A model generated the notes under the pieces. It worked only from the letters and a program-made list of their open reading frames with translations. It ran no database searches and was not told the origin of the DNA. The position numbers and the translations under genes are program-made. From positions 1,178,001 to 1,242,000 of the forward strand of contig NZ_CP073637.1 of the NCBI RefSeq assembly GCF_029962485.1: a stretch of 64,000 nt of DNA, written 5' to 3'. Each line of letters opens with the position of its first letter. The stretch's first letter is position 1. Shown here in pieces: positions 56,082-64,000 of this stretch. This DNA comes from Burkholderia cepacia (lineage in GTDB: Bacteria; Pseudomonadota; Gammaproteobacteria; Burkholderiales; Burkholderiaceae).

Positions 56082-57509
56082 ATGGCATTACCCCTGGACA
56101 ACGTCAGCATGGCCGTGTTCTGCGACTTCGAGAACGTCGCGCTCGGCGTGCGCGACGCGAAGTACGAGAAATTCGACATCAAGCCCGTGCTGGAGCGCCT
56201 GCTGCTGAAGGGCAGCATCGTCGTGAAGAAGGCCTATTGCGACTGGGATCGCTACAAGGGCTTCAAGGCGTCGATGCACGAGGCGAGCTTCGAATTGATC
56301 GAGATTCCGCACGTGCGCCAGTCGGGCAAGAATTCGGCCGACATCCGGCTCGTCGTCGACGCGCTCGACCTCTGCTACACGAAGTCGCACGTCGACACGT
56401 TCGTGATCATCAGCGGCGACTCGGATTTTTCGCCGCTCGTGTCGAAGCTGCGCGAGAACGCGAAGAAGGTGATCGGCGTCGGCGTGAAGAAATCGACGTC
56501 GGACCTGCTGGTCGCGAACTGCGACGAATTCATCTTCTACGACGACCTGGTGCGCGAGCAGCAGCGCACGCTCGCGAAGCGCGAACAGCAGCAGCGTGCG
56601 GGCAACGGCGGCGCGAAGCGGCCGGACGAGCCGTCGTCGCGCAAGCACGACCTGGACGCCCGCAAGGCCGAGGCGATCGCGCTGGCGGTCGAGACGTTCG
56701 ATGCGCTCGCGTCGGAGCGCGACGACGTCGGCAAGATCTGGGCGTCGGTGCTCAAGAGCGCGATCAAGCGCCGCAAACCGGATTTCAACGAGTCGTATTA
56801 CGGGTTCCGCGCGTTCGGCAACCTGCTCGACGAAGCGCAGGCGCGTGGCCTGCTCGAAGTGGGACGTGACGACAAGTCGGGCGCGTTCGTGTCGCGGGCC
56901 CGCCAGCCGGCGGCCGTCGAGCATGTCGCGCTGGCCGGTGACGGTGGCGCGCACCGCGGCACGCGGGCGGCGGAGCCGGCGCGGGCCGGGCGCCATGCGC
57001 AACGCCGCGGGCAGCGGGCGGAAGCGGTCGTGCACGAAAGCGTGCAGGTCGAGGCGGAAGCGGTCGAGACGGCCGAGTTTGCCGACGTCGTGCCGGTTGC
57101 GCCTGCTGAAACGATCGAAGCGGCCGAGGTGCACGGCGAAGCGCAGGATGGCCGCAAGCGTGCGCGCAAGAGCGCCGCGAAGAAGACCGGCGCGAAGAAG
57201 GGGGCCGCTGCGAAGAGCGCCGGCGCGGCGAAGCACGGCGGCGACAAGCACGCGCACGGCAAGCATGCCGACGACGCGCATCGCGACGCGGAGCAGGGCG
57301 ACGCGCCGCACGTGGCCGTGACGCATGCCGGGACGGCGGCCGACGATCGCGGTGGCGAGATTGCTGTCGCGCAGCCGTCGCACGACACGGCGCCGGTCGA
57401 AGCGCATGCCGAAGCCGCTGCCGAAGCGCCGGTCGCTGCCAAGAAGAAGCCTGCCCGCAAGGCCGCACCGCGCGCGCGTCGTCCGCGCAAGACGGCGGCG
57501 GCCGAGTAA
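56082..57509 (+). CDS. NYN-domain predicted RNase with OST-HTH/LOTUS domain and basic tail
   Basis: A 475-residue protein. The NYN (PIN-like) domain is at residues about 8-158: AVFCDFENVALG, the acidic residues D15, E17, D87, and ISGDSDFSPLVSKLR (D113, D115) give the metal-dependent nuclease site. A LOTUS/OST-HTH RNA-binding domain follows (about 195-272: DDVGKIWASVLKSAIKRRKP, then FNESYYGFRAFGNLL). The last ~200 residues are low-complexity, rich in Ala, Lys, His and Glu, ending AAKKKPARKAAPRARRPRKT, like histone H1. Related NYN-LOTUS proteins are thought to degrade or process RNA. Alone, with no recognised partner. Confidence 0.88.
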   Translation: MALPLDNVSMAVFCDFENVALGVRDAKYEKFDIKPVLERLLLKGSIVVKKAYCDWDRYKGFKASMHEASFELIEIPHVRQSGKNSADIRLVVDALDLCYTKSHVDTFVIISGDSDFSPLVSKLRENAKKVIGVGVKKSTSDLLVANCDEFIFYDDLVREQQRTLAKREQQQRAGNGGAKRPDEPSSRKHDLDARKAEAIALAVETFDALASERDDVGKIWASVLKSAIKRRKPDFNESYYGFRAFGNLLDEAQARGLLEVGRDDKSGAFVSRARQPAAVEHVALAGDGGAHRGTRAAEPARAGRHAQRRGQRAEAVVHESVQVEAEAVETAEFADVVPVAPAETIEAAEVHGEAQDGRKRARKSAAKKTGAKKGAAAKSAGAAKHGGDKHAHGKHADDAHRDAEQGDAPHVAVTHAGTAADDRGGEIAVAQPSHDTAPVEAHAEAAAEAPVAAKKKPARKAAPRARRPRKTAAAE

Positions 57510-57582
57510 CGGCAGCCGGCCGGATGCCGCCCGAAGCGCGGCATCCGCACCCTACAGGCCGGCGCGACGCCGGCCTGCCGCG

Positions 57583-57966
57583 CTAGCCGTTCAGCGCATA
57601 CGGCTGCGTCATCACTTCGAGGAAGTGGCCGTCCGGATCGTCGAAGTACACGCCGCGCCCGCCGTTGTGGCGGTAGATGTCATCGGGCTGCCGCTTCGCC
57701 GGATCGGCCCAGTGCGCGAGCCCGTGCTCGCGGATGCGCGCCAGCACGCGATCGAAGCCGGCTTCGTCGAGCAGGAACGCGTAATGCTGCGACCTGATTT
57801 CCCCCGCCTGTTCGTAGAAATCGAGCGATACGCCGTTGTCGAGCGCGACGACCAGCATCGCGCCGAACGGCGTCGGCGGCGGCAATTCCAGGAGTTCAGT
57901 GAGGAAGCGGCTCGACGCGCGCTTGTCGCGGCACCAGACGATCGTGTGGTTCAGCTGGACGTTCAT
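57583..57966 (-). CDS. VOC-family (glyoxalase-like) protein
   Basis: A 127-residue single VOC domain with LNHTIVWCRDKRASSRFLTE at the start and the C-terminal YFDDPDGHFLEVMTQPY. The usual metal-binding His and Glu positions are present (H6, and E in the HFLEV segment). Family members include glyoxalase I, dioxygenases and antibiotic-binding proteins; the function here is unknown. Convergent with the NYN gene, with a GC-rich hairpin (CAGGCCGGCG/CGCCGGCCTG at 57555-57577) between them. Confidence 0.85.
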   Translation of the reverse strand: MNVQLNHTIVWCRDKRASSRFLTELLELPPPTPFGAMLVVALDNGVSLDFYEQAGEIRSQHYAFLLDEAGFDRVLARIREHGLAHWADPAKRQPDDIYRHNGGRGVYFDDPDGHFLEVMTQPYALNG

Positions 57967-58040
57967 GGCGGATTCCCGGCGAAGGGCATCGCGGTGAGTA
58001 TGGACTCACGATAGCCGATCGCCGCTGCGGTTCAAGCACG

Positions 58041-58069
58041 AAAAAACGGCCGCCCGAGGGCGGCCGTTT
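58041..58069 (-). terminator. Terminator of the RND pump operon
   Basis: The hairpin AAACGGCCGCCC/GGGCGGCCGTTT is followed on the minus strand by TTTTTTCG, just past the mdtC stop codon. Confidence 0.88.
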
Positions 58070-58073
58070 CCCG

Positions 58074-61000
58074 TTACTCGCCGGCGACGGCCGGCCCGCC
58101 GGTATTGCCGCGGCGGTTGCGACGCTTCTCTCCCCACACGCGGAACCGGTCCATGTACAGGTAGACGACCGGCGTCGTATAGAGCGTCAGCACCTGCGAC
58201 ACGATCAGGCCGCCGGCGATCGCGATCCCGAGCGGCGCGCGCAGCTCGGCACCGTCGCCGCTGCCGAATGCGAGCGGCAATGCGCCCAGGAGCGCCGCCA
58301 TGGTCGTCATCATGATCGGACGGAAGCGCAGCAGGCATGCCTCGTGGATCGCGTCGAACGACGACTTTTGGTTGTTGCGCGTCTGGTCGATCGCGAAGTC
58401 GACCATCATGATCGCGTTCTTCTTCACGATACCGATCAGCAGGATCACGCCGATCAGCGCGATGATGCTGAACTCGGTCTTGAACAGCAGCAGCGCAAGC
58501 AGCGCGCCGACGCCGGCCGACGGCAGCGTCGACAGGATCGTGATCGGGTGGATGTAGCTCTCGTACAGGATCCCGAGCACGATATAGACGGCCAGCAGCG
58601 CGGCGAGGATCAGGATCGGCTGGTCGTTCATCGACTGCTGGAACGCCTGCGCGGTGCCCTGGAAGCTGCCGACGATCGTCGGCGGGACGCCGATCTGCGC
58701 CATCGTCTGGTAGATCACCTGCGTCGCCTGCGACAGCGATACGCCTGGCGGCAGGTTGAACGAGATCGTCGTCGCGACGAACAGCCCCTGGTGGTTGACC
58801 GACAGCGGCGTCGTGCTCGGCCCGAACGTCGCGATCGCCGACAGCGGGATCATCGTCGACTTCGACGTCGACACCGATGCACCCGACGACGCGCTCGACT
58901 TGCCGCTCGCCGCGATCGCGTTGAGCGCCTGGTTGCGCGCGGAATCGGACGCGATCGCCGCGGCGCTCTGCGTGCCCGTGCCGGCGCTCGATGTGCCGGC
59001 CGATGTCGCGACAAATGTGCCGGCGGCCGCGTTGGTGGTCTGCGAGCCGTTCGCGCTGCCGCCCGACGTGCTGATCCACACCTGGTTCAGCATCTCGGGG
59101 CTCTGCCAGTATTTCGGCGCGACTTCCATCACGACGTGGTACTGGTTCAGCGGGTTGTAGATCGTCGAGACCTGGCGCTGGCCGAACGCGTCGTACAGCG
59201 TGTTGTCGATCTGCGCGGGCTTGATGCCGAAGCGCGCGGCCGTCGCGCGATCGATCGTCACCATCGCCTCGAGGCCGCCTTGCTGCTGGTCGGAGTTCAC
59301 GTCGGTCAGCTCCGGGCGCTTCTGCAGCGCCTCGGTCAGGATCGGCCCCCACTTGTACAGGTCGGCGCTCGAATCGCCGAGCAGCGTGAACTGGTACTGC
59401 GCGTTGCTCTGCCGGCCGCCGACGCGGATGTCCTGCGCGGCCTGCAGGAACGTGCGCGCACCCGCGACGTCCGCCAGCGGCGGGCGCAGCTGCTGGATCA
59501 CCTGGTCGGCCGACAGCTTGCGTTCGGTGCGGTCCTTCAGCGTGACGAACATGAAGCCCGAGTTGGTCTGCGTGCCGCCCGTGAAGCCCGCGACGCTCTT
59601 CACGTTCGGGTTGCTCTGCACGATCCGCATCATCTCGGAGAATTTCAGCTTCATCGCCTGGAACGACGTCGACTGGTCGGCCTGAATGCCGCCGATCATC
59701 AGCCCGGTGTCCTGCTGCGGGAAGAAGCCCTTCGGCACGACGATGTACAGGTAGACGTTCAGCCCGATCGTTGCGAACAGGGTCAGCAGGATCAGCAGCG
59801 GCCGGCGCAGCGCCCACGACAGCGAGCGCTCGTAGCCGCGCTGCATGCGCGAGAAGCCGCGCTCGAGGAAGCGCCCGAAGCGGCCCTCGCTTCGCGGGTC
59901 GTGCGACTCGGGCAGCAGGCGCGCGCACATCATCGGCGTGACGGTGAGCGATACCGCGAGCGACACGGCGATCGCGAGCGACAGCGTCAGCGCGAACTCG
60001 CGGAACAGGCGCCCGACGATGCCGCCCATCAGCAGGATCGGCAGGAACACCGCGACGAGCGAAATGCTCATCGACAGCACCGTGAAGCCGACTTCGCGTG
60101 CGCCGTCGAACGCGGCCTGCATGCGCGACTTGCCGTTCTCGATGTGCCGCGAGATGTTCTCGAGCACGACGATCGCATCGTCGACGACGAAGCCGGTCGC
60201 GACGATCAGCGCCATCAGCGACAGGTTGTCGATCGAGAAGCCGAGCAGGTACATCGCGCCGAACGTGCCGATGATCGAGATCGGTACCGCGACGCTCGGG
60301 ATCAGCGTCGCACGCCAGTTGCGCAGGAACAGGAACACGACCATCACGACGAGGCTCACCGCGATCAGCAGCGTGTGCTCGGTGTCCTTCAGCGATGCGC
60401 GGATGGTGGTCGAGCGGTCGAGCACCGGCGTGACCGTGATGTCGGCCGGCAGCGACGCGGTGAGCTGCGGAAGCGCCGCGCGCACGCGGTCGATCGTATC
60501 GATGATGTTCGCGCCGGGCGAGCGGTAGAGGATCACGAGCACCGCGCGCTTGCCGTTCGACAAACCGAGGTTGCGCAGGTCCTCGACCGAATCGACGACG
60601 TCGGACAGGTCGGACAGCCGTACGGCGGAGCCGTTGCGGTAGGCGACGACGAGGTCGCGGTATTGCGACGCCTGGGAGGCCTGGTCGTTCGTATAGAGCT
60701 GGTAGCGCTGCGGACCGAATTCGATCGCGCCCTTCGGCGCGTTGGCGTTCGCGGACGCCAGCGCCGCGCGCACGTCCTCGAGGCCGATCCCGTAGTGGAA
60801 CAGCGCCTGCGGTTCGAGCTCGACGCGCACGGCCGGGTTCGCGGAACCGCTCACCGAGACCTGGCCGATCCCGTCGATCTGCGACAGCGACTGCTGCAGC
60901 ACCGTCGACGCCGAGTCGTACAGCTTCGCGGCCGACGACGTTTCCGACGTCAGCGACACGATCATGATCGGCGAATCGGCCGGGTTGACCTTGCGGTAGG

Positions 61001-61382
61001 TCGGGTTGCTCTTCAGCGCGGCGGGCAGGTCGGCGCGCGCCGCGTTGATCGCGGCCTGCACGTCGCGCGCGGCGCCGTCGATGTCGCGGTTCAGGCCGAA
61101 CTGCAGGATGATCCGCGCGTTGCCGACCGTGCTCGTCGACGTCATTTCGGACACGTCGGCGATCGAGCCGAGGTGCCGCTCCAGCGGGCTCGTCACGCTG
61201 GTCGCGACCGTTTCCGGGCTCGCGCCCGGCAGCGACGCCTGCACCGAGATCGTCGGGAAGTCGACCTGCGGCAGCGGTGATACCGGCAGCTTGATGAACG
61301 CGAACAGGCCCGCGAGCGCGACGCCGATCGCGAGCAGCGTCGTCGCGACGGGGCGGGTGATGAAGGGGCGCGACAGGTTCAT
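58074..61382 (-). CDS. mdtC: RND efflux permease MdtC/MuxC-like
   Basis: An inner-membrane drug/proton antiporter of the heteromeric MdtBC type, 1102 residues. It has 12 helices with two large periplasmic loops, and the conserved acidic residues of helix 4 in [22 protein letters not shown] (near 395-416). E. coli MdtC is 1025 residues; the surplus is a Ser/Ala/Thr-rich insertion of about 71 residues (near 772-842, DNA 58857-59069) in the second periplasmic domain. Second of the two pump genes on this strand; an outer-membrane partner and MdtA adaptor would lie beyond the window. Confidence 0.93.
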   Translation of the reverse strand: MNLSRPFITRPVATTLLAIGVALAGLFAFIKLPVSPLPQVDFPTISVQASLPGASPETVATSVTSPLERHLGSIADVSEMTSTSTVGNARIILQFGLNRDIDGAARDVQAAINAARADLPAALKSNPTYRKVNPADSPIMIVSLTSETSSAAKLYDSASTVLQQSLSQIDGIGQVSVSGSANPAVRVELEPQALFHYGIGLEDVRAALASANANAPKGAIEFGPQRYQLYTNDQASQASQYRDLVVAYRNGSAVRLSDLSDVVDSVEDLRNLGLSNGKRAVLVILYRSPGANIIDTIDRVRAALPQLTASLPADITVTPVLDRSTTIRASLKDTEHTLLIAVSLVVMVVFLFLRNWRATLIPSVAVPISIIGTFGAMYLLGFSIDNLSLMALIVATGFVVDDAIVVLENISRHIENGKSRMQAAFDGAREVGFTVLSMSISLVAVFLPILLMGGIVGRLFREFALTLSLAIAVSLAVSLTVTPMMCARLLPESHDPRSEGRFGRFLERGFSRMQRGYERSLSWALRRPLLILLTLFATIGLNVYLYIVVPKGFFPQQDTGLMIGGIQADQSTSFQAMKLKFSEMMRIVQSNPNVKSVAGFTGGTQTNSGFMFVTLKDRTERKLSADQVIQQLRPPLADVAGARTFLQAAQDIRVGGRQSNAQYQFTLLGDSSADLYKWGPILTEALQKRPELTDVNSDQQQGGLEAMVTIDRATAARFGIKPAQIDNTLYDAFGQRQVSTIYNPLNQYHVVMEVAPKYWQSPEMLNQVWISTSGGSANGSQTTNAAAGTFVATSAGTSSAGTGTQSAAAIASDSARNQALNAIAASGKSSASSGASVSTSKSTMIPLSAIATFGPSTTPLSVNHQGLFVATTISFNLPPGVSLSQATQVIYQTMAQIGVPPTIVGSFQGTAQAFQQSMNDQPILILAALLAVYIVLGILYESYIHPITILSTLPSAGVGALLALLLFKTEFSIIALIGVILLIGIVKKNAIMMVDFAIDQTRNNQKSSFDAIHEACLLRFRPIMMTTMAALLGALPLAFGSGDGAELRAPLGIAIAGGLIVSQVLTLYTTPVVYLYMDRFRVWGEKRRNRRGNTGGPAVAGE

Positions 61383-61383
61383 G

Positions 61384-61465
61384 TCGGCACTCGCTGGGCC
61401 GCCCCAAGGGCGCCGACCGCCCCTTTGGGCGGCAGCGAACGAAGTGAGCGTGGGGGTCGTTTCAT
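61384..61465 (-). repeat. Palindromic spacer between the two pump genes
   Basis: Eighty-two bp with a near-perfect palindrome (GCCGCCC...GGGCGGC, 61399-61432), then ACGAAGTGAGCGTGGGGG. The form resembles the REP-like intergenic elements I know from Burkholderia. It can fold in the mdtB-mdtC mRNA and may limit readthrough or stabilise the upstream message. Confidence 0.6.
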
Positions 61466-64000
61466 TTACGCATCCGTGCGCGTGCCGGCGTCAGGGCCGT
61501 GGCGTTCGAACCAGCCGCGCACGCGGCGCGCGAGCGAGTCGAAGCCGAGGTAGATCACGGGCGTCGTAAACAGCGTCAGCACCTGCGACACGATCAGGCC
61601 GCCGGCGATCGCGATCCCGAGCGGCTGGCGCAGCTCGGAACCCGCGCCGGAGCCGACGATCAGCGGCAGCGCGCCGAGCAGCGCGGCGAGCGTCGTCATC
61701 AGGATCGGCCGGAAGCGCAGCAGGCACGCCTGGTAGATCGCCTCGCGCGGCGGCTTGCCTTCGACGCGTTCGGCCTCGAGCGCGAAGTCGATCATCATGA
61801 TCGCGTTCTTCTTCACGATACCGATCAGCAGCACGATGCCGATGATCCCGATGATGTCGAGATCGTGCCCGGTGATCATCAGCGCAAGCAGCGCGCCGAC
61901 GCCGGCCGACGGCAGGGTCGACAGGATCGTGATCGGGTGGATGTAGCTCTCGTACAGCACGCCGAGCACGATGTACATCGTGATCACCGCCGCGAGGATC
62001 AGGAACAGCTGGTTCGACAGCGATGCCTGGAACGCGAGCGCCGCACCCTGGAAGCGCGTCTGGAACGACGCGGGCAGGTTGATGTCCTTCTCGGCGGCCT
62101 CGATCGCCTTGACGGCTTCGCCGAGCGACGCGCCCTGCGCGAGGTTGAACGAAATCGTCGTCGACGGGAACTGCGACAGGTGCGCGACCAGCAGCGGCGA
62201 CGGCCGCTCGTGGAACGATGCGATCGACGACAGCGGCACCTGGCCGCCGCCCGCCGACGGCAGGTAGATGTCGTTCAGCGATTGCGCGTAGTGCTGCTCC
62301 TTCGGCTCCGACTCGAGAATCACGCGGTACTGGTTCGACTGCGTGAAGATCGTCGACACGATGCGCTGGCCGAACGCGTCGTACAGCGCGTTGTCGACGG
62401 TCGCCGGCGTGATGCCGAAGCGCGCGGCGCTCGCGCGGTCGATCTCGATGTACACCGACTGGCCGTTGCTCTGCAAGTCGGTCGCGACGTCGGCGAGCGA
62501 CGGCTCCTGCTGCAGCCGCGCGACGAGCTTCGGTACCCAGGTCGCGAACTCGTCCGAGTTCGGGCTCGTCAGCATGAACTGGTACTGCGTCGGGCTGACG
62601 GTCGAATCGATCGTCAGATCCTGCACCGACTGCATGAACAGCGAGATGCCCGTGATGTTCGACACGCGGTGCTGCAGGTCCCGGATGATCTGCGCGGCCG
62701 TCTCGGAACGATCGTCGCGCGCCTTCAGGTTGATCAGCATGCGGCCGCTGTTCAGCGTGATGTTGCTGCCGTCGACGCCGATGAACGACGTGAGGCTGTC
62801 GACGTTCGGATCTTTGAGGATCTCGGCCGCGAGCGCCTGCTGCCGTTCGGCCATCGCGCCATACGAGATCGACTGCGGCGCCTGCGTGATCGCCTGGATC
62901 ACGCCGGTGTCCTGCGCGGGGAAGAAGCCCTTCGGAACGTAGATATAGAGCAGGGCGGTCAGCCCGAGCGTCAGCAGCGCGACGACGAGCGTCGAGCGCT
63001 GGCGGTTCAGCACCCACTCGAGCGCGACCGCGTAGCGCGCGATCACCCAGTCGATCGCGCGGTGCACACGCGCCTCGAAGCGGTGGCTTTCCGGCGGCGG
63101 CGAATGGCGCAGCAGCTTCGCGCACATCATCGGCACGAGCGTGAGCGACACGATCGCCGAGATCACGATCGTCACGGCGAGCGTGATCGCGAATTCGTGG
63201 AACAGGCGCCCGACCACGTCGCCCATGAACAGCAACGGGATCAGCACCGCGATCAGCGACACCGTCAGCGAGATGATCGTGAAGCCGATCTGCTTCGAGC
63301 CCTTCAGCGCGGCCTCGAGCCCCGTTTCGCCTTCCTCGACGTAGCGTGCGATGTTCTCGATCATCACGATCGCATCGTCGACGACGAAGCCGGTCGCGAT
63401 GGTGAGCGCCATCAGCGACAGGTTGTTCAGCGAGAAGCCGGCCATGTACATCACCGCGAGCGTGCCGATCAGCGACAGCGGCACTGACAGGCTCGGGATG
63501 ATCGTCGCGTAGACGTTCGCGAGGAACAGGTACATCACGAGCACGACGAGCCCGACCGCGAGCAGCAGCTCGAACTGCACGTCGCGCACGGCCGCGCGGA
63601 TCATCGTCGTGCGGTCGGTGACGATCTCGACGTCGAGCGCGGCCGGCAGCGTTTCCTGCAGCTTCGGCAACTGCGCCTTGATTGCGTCGACCGTCTGGAT
63701 CACGTTCGCGCCGGGCTGTCGCTGCACGTTCAGGATGATCGCGGGATCGGCATTCACCCACGCACCGAGCTTGGTGTTCTCCGAGCCGGCGACGACCGTC
63801 GCGACGTCGGTCAGCATCACCGGGCGGCCGTTCTTGTATGCGACGACCGCGCTGTTGTACTGGTCGGCGCTCGTCAGCTGGTCGTTCGCGTTGATCGTGT
63901 ACGCGCGCGTCGGGCCGTCGAAGTTGCCCTTCGGCGTATTCACGTTCAGGTTCGAGATCGTCGTGCGCAGGTCGTCGAGGTTCATCCCGTACTGCGCAAG
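61466..64000 (-). CDS. mdtB: RND efflux permease MdtB/MuxB-like (5' end outside window)
   Basis: Partial gene; 844 residues are visible and the reading frame runs open to the window edge, so the N-terminal ~190 residues are missing. It contains the second half of the first periplasmic domain, the transmembrane core with [22 protein letters not shown] (near 197-218 of the visible part) and the C-terminal [20 protein letters not shown] segment shared with MdtC. Unlike MdtC it has no Ser-rich insertion. It precedes mdtC by 83 bp in the order expected for mdtABC. Confidence 0.92.
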   Translation of the reverse strand, partial: LAQYGMNLDDLRTTISNLNVNTPKGNFDGPTRAYTINANDQLTSADQYNSAVVAYKNGRPVMLTDVATVVAGSENTKLGAWVNADPAIILNVQRQPGANVIQTVDAIKAQLPKLQETLPAALDVEIVTDRTTMIRAAVRDVQFELLLAVGLVVLVMYLFLANVYATIIPSLSVPLSLIGTLAVMYMAGFSLNNLSLMALTIATGFVVDDAIVMIENIARYVEEGETGLEAALKGSKQIGFTIISLTVSLIAVLIPLLFMGDVVGRLFHEFAITLAVTIVISAIVSLTLVPMMCAKLLRHSPPPESHRFEARVHRAIDWVIARYAVALEWVLNRQRSTLVVALLTLGLTALLYIYVPKGFFPAQDTGVIQAITQAPQSISYGAMAERQQALAAEILKDPNVDSLTSFIGVDGSNITLNSGRMLINLKARDDRSETAAQIIRDLQHRVSNITGISLFMQSVQDLTIDSTVSPTQYQFMLTSPNSDEFATWVPKLVARLQQEPSLADVATDLQSNGQSVYIEIDRASAARFGITPATVDNALYDAFGQRIVSTIFTQSNQYRVILESEPKEQHYAQSLNDIYLPSAGGGQVPLSSIASFHERPSPLLVAHLSQFPSTTISFNLAQGASLGEAVKAIEAAEKDINLPASFQTRFQGAALAFQASLSNQLFLILAAVITMYIVLGVLYESYIHPITILSTLPSAGVGALLALMITGHDLDIIGIIGIVLLIGIVKKNAIMMIDFALEAERVEGKPPREAIYQACLLRFRPILMTTLAALLGALPLIVGSGAGSELRQPLGIAIAGGLIVSQVLTLFTTPVIYLGFDSLARRVRGWFERHGPDAGTRTDA

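Noticed and set aside
58344..61280. Very long plus-strand frame opposite mdtC, rich in Arg, His and Asp
   Set aside because: Composition is that of an antisense frame of a GC-rich gene. It matches no family and has no ribosome site.

Overview
The window looks like part of the main chromosome of a Burkholderia species, most likely from the Burkholderia cepacia complex. Support for this: very high GC; betaproteobacterial forms of UvrC, EarP and EF-P; a complete hpnIJKL hopanoid-glycosylation module; a Pseudomonas/Burkholderia-type AST operon with split AstA subunits; and a long hairpin repeat of a kind I associate with Burkholderia. The genus is inference; the species cannot be fixed from the sequence alone. 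Coding is dense, with about 50 protein genes (two visibly frameshifted, one cut by the right edge), four tRNAs, one complete insertion sequence and no rRNA or CRISPR.

Layout. 0.2-5.6 kb: EF-P and its arginine rhamnosyltransferase EarP (leftward), then uvrC, pgsA and a tRNA operon with three identical Gly tRNAs and one Cys tRNA. 5.6-11.3 kb: a GNAT enzyme with a XRE-cupin regulator; a ParD-like protein overlapping a type I methionine aminopeptidase gene, with its own promoter and palindrome; a free-methionine-sulfoxide reductase; a LysR/pirin divergent pair; ElaA. 11.3-15.8 kb: a copper-delivery operon (Sco, PCuAC, CtaG) divergent from otsBA (trehalose). 15.8-20.8 kb: a frameshifted ABC exporter, a family 4 glycosyltransferase and two small membrane proteins. 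21-25 kb: glucarate dehydratase, a FadR-type regulator and a lone branched-chain amino acid binding protein. 25-30.6 kb: a Tat-exported phospholipase C, PdxY, a frameshifted alpha/beta hydrolase and a luciferase-like oxidoreductase. 31-36.6 kb: hpnIJKL plus a BamE-like lipoprotein.

36.8-50.9 kb is the strongest functional block, an arginine uptake and catabolism regulon. It holds aotQMP and an AraC-type argR, then (beyond an IS-bearing inverted repeat) astC-aruF-aruG-astD-astB-astE, then the periplasmic binding protein gene aotJ. Sequences matching the ArgR half-site pattern known from Pseudomonas (TGTCGC-N8-AA) lie upstream of astC and aotJ, and a weaker one upstream of aotQ. The IS256-family element between argR and astC sits in one arm of a roughly 295-bp inverted repeat. 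The other arm keeps the uninterrupted target, so the insertion site and its 8-bp duplication can be read directly.

50.9-64 kb: an HDOD protein, a PAS-GGDEF-EAL protein with a degenerate GGDEF motif, an exported peroxiredoxin, an NAD(P)-binding protein, a NYN-LOTUS predicted RNase with a histone-H1-like tail, a VOC protein and the tandem RND pump genes mdtB-mdtC. MdtC carries an unusual Ser/Ala/Thr-rich insertion of about 71 residues.

The best candidates for less-described biology are the ParD-like/MetAP pair, the NYN-LOTUS-basic-tail protein, the duplicated operator-like motif flanking the gntR gene and the IS-interrupted inverted-repeat element. Nothing in the window looks like a completely novel multi-gene system.
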